Shown piece after piece: positions 58,326 to 64,000 of a DNA stretch of 64,000 bases. Each line of letters begins with the position of its first letter. Position 1 is the first letter of the stretch. The notes under the pieces are model-generated. The model worked only from the letters and a program-made list of their open reading frames with translations. It did no database searches and was not told the DNA's origin. Source of the stretch: Lutraria lutraria (taxonomy: Eukaryota > Mollusca > Bivalvia > Venerida > Mactridae); the NCBI GenBank assembly GCA_964023205.1, contig OZ026844.1, positions 37,447,963-37,511,962 of the forward strand. The letters run 5' to 3'. Both the position numbers and the translations under genes were made by a program.

Positions 58326-58766
58326 AGGGCTGTGGCGAGTATCCGAGTACTCAGGTTTTCACGAATCAAATAGAAAAATCGAGTATGAATAATCGTCATT
58401 ACTAAGATTCGTGGTTCGCGATCTTGTTTTTTAACAAATTAAAAGTATATTCTTTGTTCTTTAAAATCCATTTTCTCTTAACAAATATTGTCTCATCATG
58501 AACTACTCTGTTTGCCAAGATGTTCAATCGGTTCTTTAAATAATGATGCTGGTAAATCAATTTACTGTAAGGGAGTACGTTTAAATTTAAGCCATAGAAT
58601 AATTTATATTGATTTACTTCATTATTCATAAAAAATTAGCTGTTATCAGGACAAAAAAATTAGATTGTTTACTTGATAACAAACTATTCGTGATTCGATT
58701 CGTGGATCGTAAGTGTTGAATCGTGGACTGGATCGGATCGCCACTTACCCAACGGTCCACAGCCCT
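58326..58766. mobile_element. hAT-like non-autonomous element, 441 bp
   Basis: Termini AGGGCTGTGG and CCACAGCCCT are perfect 10-bp inverted repeats. Sub-terminal GATTCGTG/CACGAATC blocks recur. The AGGGCTGTG end is typical of hAT elements. The flanking 8 bp do not form a clear target duplication. The open frame 58402-58629 shows no transposase motif. Confidence 0.7.
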
Positions 58767-61700
58767 AACATATAAAGTGTCAAGGTAGAATTGATATTTT
58801 AATTATCTTGGACCGAGATGTATCCACACTGTGATCTTTAATTCTCTCCAGTGAGTGATTTGTTCGTCCAAATCGGACTAGCGTTCTTAATAGATATTTG
58901 TTATACTTAATATATAAATTCGTTACATATTACAAAAACATTTCATCAATGTCATTAAGTATATGTACATCATTCATTACTTAATATTTAATTACTTTTA
59001 CAAATATATAACAATCGCACTTAAACGCCCCAAATTGACACGCAAAAAATACATGTATAAATGGGCGTTGATTTATCTAACAACAATGACGCAAAAATCT
59101 CCTTTGGTGAATATGTCTTAAAATGTTGTTAAGTTCGGTAAAATACTCAATGTTGTTTCTAATTGTTGTTGCTAATGGTGTTTTTGAAGTTGTTTCGCAA
59201 GGCCATAATGTTACATGATATGAAATAGATATGTGTTTAAGTAAACAATTATGACAGCTTCATAAATCAAATTTGTTCATAATCATAAACACCTTTTTCT
59301 GTGTGTCTTTTTTCTCAACATGTACAATATATACGCACATGTTTTAGACAATAAGTGTGTATAGACACACAGACACGAGCTCAGATTTTTTTTTATTTTG
59401 AACGGGTAATAAAATATTGATGTTAAGAACAGCAGGTCGCGGGTCCACAATGTCAGCAGGTCGCGGGTCCACAATGTCAGCAGGTCGCGGGTCCTGGGGT
59501 ACAAAAAAAATAATTATAGCTTAGGATGACATCAGAACAGTTGATATACATTTTAAGTTAACCGAGATAAATCAGCAATCATTTGTCTTAAAATATTAAT
59601 ATTTTCAACTTGATTGAAAAATTAGTCAGCTGCTAAAGGCGAAACTTTACTTCACTCACATGACATCATTTAACACCTCGTGACACCAGTTGACATAATT
59701 AACACCGGAAAACAGTAAACTGTCGTGCGCTATGTTAATTTGTCGCATGGTAAATTAATCATCATATATCATTCATTGTGTATTACAAAAATATTTATTA
59801 TAATTACTACAAAATTAAGATACAACTTATATTACCTCAGCTTGTTTTACATAAAACTCATTCTGTTCTATCAAGAAGTAGTTCAGTGTTCAATTAATGA
59901 CGAGCCTGCTGACAATAAACAGGATAAACGAAAAGGTCGAAGATAGAAAATGATAAACTTTGAAGTGAGCTAACTAAGGACCTTAGCCATGTCTACATCT
60001 TTTAACCCGTCTAGCTAGGCGATGACAACACATCACTCCTACCTCTCATAAAATCATACCTGTGTCCTACTTTTTAAGAAATAAAAAAGTATAAATTATA
60101 CGACACGAAAGATGATTTACACGCTATAACACTGTGGATATACCTTCATAAAATCTTAACGACAACTACCTCATAGTATAAAAGGTTATTGCGATTTCTG
60201 AAAGCATGCCCTTTCCTAGAAATGTGCTTCGCTAACTTAGAGATGCACATTCAGGACGACCCTAAATTGACATTTTCTTTTGACATAATTCTCTAGCAGG
60301 TGTTTATTAATTGGGAGGCAGGCTTGTTTTATTGTTTACGTCAGTATCATAATTAACATTTATAATAGTTCCTTATTGTTTAAACAATCGCATACTTGAA
60401 TATTTCGCTATATGTTTGTGTAATAAAGAACAAAAGTATATACTAAATTATCCTCGTATTTTCCCAAATTATTTATATTTATGACGTTACTTGCCTTCGT
60501 GACGACTTTGTACACAGTGTGTGACATCTACAACATTCTGCCGAACGTAGACCTAACGGAAATTTGTTGTTACTATTCTATGTAGAATTAGATCTTTTTG
60601 TAAATGTAAGAAACATCTTTAAAAGGTGTATTCTACACATCGTAATAACTTACGATTGTATTTTTGAGTGACAGTTTTGAGTGAAATGTACATATTAATA
60701 CGCATGTGTTTATATTATCATACTATTTTATAATTTCGTGTTTGTACATGTAATTTGTTTCTAAACTGGAAAACATAAACGAAACCGTAAGGTTTCACCA
60801 AAAAACAACAACAAAAAAAACCAAAAAAAAAACCACTAGTCATCTAATTCACCCCTAAAGACATCATCTAATATGCGAGTCACAATATAAGCAGCAGTGA
60901 ACACATATAGTGAGTACATGTATGTGTCAATAGTTGTGACTTTTTGGAAAATTAAACGATACTTCAGTTTTCCTTAGCCATCGCTCACTCTGCGCGCATG
61001 AATTTTAATGCGGACCAAAGGACTACGTTTTTCTACATCCGCCATATAATTGTTAAACTATTTTCCGTTCCATGTTGTATTGCAAGTCAATTCAGTTTCA
61101 ATGAGTACGTTTAGTAGACCTACTTTAATTAAATAAAGCATTAAATTGATAGTCCATCTAGACAGATTAATGTTTTACACAGATCTGTCAAGTTCACAGA
61201 TGCATTTGTCATTTGAACTGGTCATGTACTTATATTTAGCGCATTTGAAAATATCATAGCAACAGGTTACAATAAAGTGGTAGAATGGTCTATACCTATA
61301 AATAAATGTAGTATATCAATGCCTTCAACTGCATATACTCTAGAAAAACAAAGTTATCAAAGTTTTGTATACATTTTTGTTACTGGTAATTGTTATTGTA
61401 AATCTAATGTACGCCCTATCCATATAACATGTAATTGACGACATCTCGTACCTCACTCAGACAAATCAGACAGTGCTTAACTCTTCTCCAAAACATATAA
61501 AACATCAGTTATCTAGAGTTACATATAACATTTTTAATACGGGCAAATTAACTTTTTCTTGATGGTAACAACCAATCCATCATTTTCATAAAAGCAAACA
61601 CATTTGTTTTCGTGTTTCAATCATTTGCACATGTAGTACAGTCTACATCATGACCGACGTAACTAAATGTAGTACCTCATACCTTACTAGTAATGTTAAG

Positions 61701-62764
61701 ACATTTAGTCTAGTCAAGTTATGACAAATTTTGGTCGAACCCAGGACAAAATGGTACAGAAATGAAATATGGCTCATTTGAAAGCTTAGACTTTCTACAA
61801 TATCAAGATTAAAATAGGACAAAATCGGATCGGCCGTTTTTCCAGAAATTCGTTTTAAGTATAGGCCATCATTTATCAAATAATACGTCAATAGCATGTT
61901 AACTGATTCGATAACTTCGACAAATACATCAGATAAATTACAAATATCTATTAAATTTTACAAAACATGAATAATATCAGCCCTGCATAATACAAAAATA
62001 CAAAAAATAAAAGATGTTTAAGCATTTGTACTGTACAAAATTAGATGTTAAATTACCCCACCCACTTATGGTAACATAGAAATTAGACTAATCTCGTGAA
62101 AGTTTATACAATTTTACAGATCTTTACTACATAACCCGTAAGAAAGTAGATCTCTTTTAGATTCCTGGCAACTAAAAATAGTTCAAAAATCCTAAATTCC
62201 TCTCCAAAGCGAAAAGCCTATGGCTTTGTTATTTAATTGACGCCATGTCTAATGATCCTTCAATCTAAATCCAACAATTTTTACCCCAGAGTCAAAATTG
62301 GCTACGCTCCTGGTCTCCATCATGATATGGTCTAACTAAGGTATTTGATTTGCATCAATCATGCATGGAGGGTCTTTGTTTCGATGCGTTTAACGCTGTT
62401 TTCAACGATATTCAACGACGGCCATTTCACCAAACCAGTTTTCCCAGACTGCATTCTAACAAGTACTTGCTTAATTACCATCCTACATGGAGTTGACAAC
62501 TTCTCCACATAAGGAAATCAACAAGTCCAGCACACTTAACTACTGATCACGACCGCGGCCCATTGATTCTATACCTCACGAAGTCCGAAAATTCACACTC
62601 CTTCAGTCCAGACTGACTGCATCCCTGATCATTCTTTATTTTATATTGAGTTTCCTATGAAAATCTGGCAAAGCTTTGTAAATACGTACATGAATCAATG
62701 TAATGCACTTGTAGGCATTTCTAACCCGACACTAATAAAATGCCACCTACTATGATTATTTATA
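58767..62764. other. Intergenic, no gene seen
   Basis: No coding exon or RNA gene could be supported. 62440-62640 shares themes with 9925-10100 and may be a dispersed repeat. Confidence 0.45.
59432..59496. repeat. 24-bp tandem repeat, ~2.7 copies
   Basis: CAGCAGGTCGCGGGTCCACA recurs with a 24-bp period. It is GC-rich compared with its surroundings. Confidence 0.85.
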
Positions 62765-63247
62765 AGGCCACACCAATTTAATAACTTGTTCATAAGATTT
62801 TTTCTGACGAAAGCAAGCGAGCGAGCGAAATATTCTTTTAATAATACTTTTTACTTTTCCGATTTTAGCGAGCGGGCGAAATATTTTTGAAAAATATCAT
62901 CTTTAATTCCTTCTTTCAAACAAAAAGTGGGAATGCGAATAAAAAGTCTGTGTTCATTTATTTCAATAACTGTTACCGTTTACCAGTAAAAACGCTTTTA
63001 ATGTCCTTATTCAATTGTTTTCTGATGAAAATTGTTGAATCACCCGGAACGAAAGGAGTCAGAATTTTTATCAGCCGAGACAAATGTGGGTACCTTAAGA
63101 CCAGCACTTATCTGTAAAAAAAACATTGTGGGAATGAGCAAGCGATAATAGGAAGCAAAAATAAAAATATTATTTTTCTAATTTTGATAATAATAATAGG
63201 AGCGACAAATCGAATGAACAAGTACTGTAATTAAATTGGTGTGGCCT
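62765..63247. mobile_element. MITE, 483 bp, TIR AGGCCACACCAATTTAAT, TA duplication
   Basis: Left AGGCCACACCAATTTAAT and right ATTAAATTGGTGTGGCCT are perfect 18-bp inverted repeats flanked on both sides by TA. The interior has GCAAGCGAGCGAGCGAAATA and a diverged second copy AGCGAGCGGGCGAAATA. Non-coding. Confidence 0.85.
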
Positions 63248-63516
63248 TAACGTGTTTTGTTTAAACTTTGAATATAGATAACTGAACACTGTAGTCATAC
63301 TTCCCCATTATTTGGTCTTACTTGATAAACATACAGATATAAAACTTAACAAATCAGAAATATAATTGTAAAATCCCGATTCACAAAATGGCTTATGACG
63401 CAAAATTCTAATAATCTGTAAAGTCAGTTAATTTAGCGGAACAGGTTATACGTCCGAGTAATAATTATTAGTTCATAATGTATGTCCTCAAATGGCTCTC
63501 ACAACATGAACATCTA

Positions 63517-63923
63517 AGGCCGGTTCAACTGGACTCTCGTAAGAAGAGAATACGCCAGCTGAAAGAGCTTAGAAGAGAAACCCAATCGAACGCAATCGCG
63601 GCCGAAATGTCTGCATCCCAATAATCTTTGAATCATATGGATAAACTATTGAACACGCTGACACTGTAAACAATGTATTTATTAAAACTTTCTTTTTTAT
63701 TGTGAGTGGAAACAATAGGGTTTTTAAGAAAAGGCAATTTCGAACGGTATTGTTTGTTTGGTCATGCTGTATGGTCATGTGAATAATATCTCGCCCCCCC
63801 CTCTTCTACCCATCGGGCGGAATAAATAGAAGAGCTTCTAAAATTAGAAGACGATTAATCGAACAGTTCGGAAGAGCTCTGCCTCTTCCGATAGCTCTTC
63901 CATTTGACCAATCGAACTGGCCT
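63517..63923. mobile_element. Probable TIR element (AGGCCGGTTCAACTGG)
   Basis: Left AGGCCGGTTCAACTGG and right CCAATCGAACTGGCCT are inverted repeats with three mismatches. Interior is rich in AGAAGAG/CTCTTCC motifs. No coding capacity. Confidence 0.55.
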
Positions 63924-64000
63924 CCTCTCTCTCATCGACAGCGCATACGATCAGAATACCCATTTGGGAATATTCCCCCATTCCTGCACAAGGGCCTACT

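Noticed and set aside
58326..58766. Remnant transposase gene inside the hAT-like element
   Set aside because: The 75-codon minus-strand frame has no zinc-finger or dimerisation motif that I can recognise, and the element is too short to be autonomous.
59283..59504. Open frame with LWTRDLLT repeats
   Set aside because: Produced by the 24-bp tandem repeat at 59432-59496; no start context or homology.

Overview
The window is animal nuclear DNA, AT-rich and intron-dense, with many short inverted-repeat elements and minisatellites. The protein sequences and repeat types (elements opening with a GAGGGCCATGATGGCCC-like palindrome, tRNA-headed SINEs, TA-flanked MITEs) fit a marine bivalve mollusc. 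The species call is inference. No bacterial or viral gene is visible.

Two genes are recognisable, both on the minus strand. (1) MTOR, the TOR kinase, occupies 12520-46662 and is complete. I traced 48 coding exons with GT-AG boundaries and consistent phase from ATG to stop: 7401 nt, 2466 residues, against 2549 in human from memory. HEAT repeats, FAT, FRB, kinase and FATC are all present, with the catalytic and rapamycin-contact residues intact. A likely non-coding first exon and promoter lie near 47575-47660. (2) A CLN8 orthologue (TLC-domain ER membrane protein with a KKxx tail) sits at 2280-3113 as one uninterrupted coding exon. Both genes bear on lysosome biology: CLN8 exports lysosomal enzymes from the ER, and mTORC1 acts on the lysosome surface.

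Layout: 1-2279 is downstream of CLN8 and holds one MITE. 3129-12519 lies between the genes and holds a perfect 36-bp hairpin, a 1.5-kb G-rich minisatellite beginning in a MITE end, a composite repeat with 147-bp monomers and a tRNA-like SINE. 12520-46662 is MTOR, its introns loaded with MITEs, tandem-monomer elements and five minisatellites. 47660-64000 has no recognisable gene. It holds a 2.5-kb satellite with an E-box in nearly every 44-bp unit, a hAT-like element and other TIR elements.

The most unusual feature is the 54-bp minisatellite at 29814-31378. Its unit duplicates the last 29 nt of MTOR coding exon 24, its 5' splice site and 25 nt of intron, so about 29 copies of one splice donor lie in tandem. 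Only the first can give an intact mTOR reading frame.
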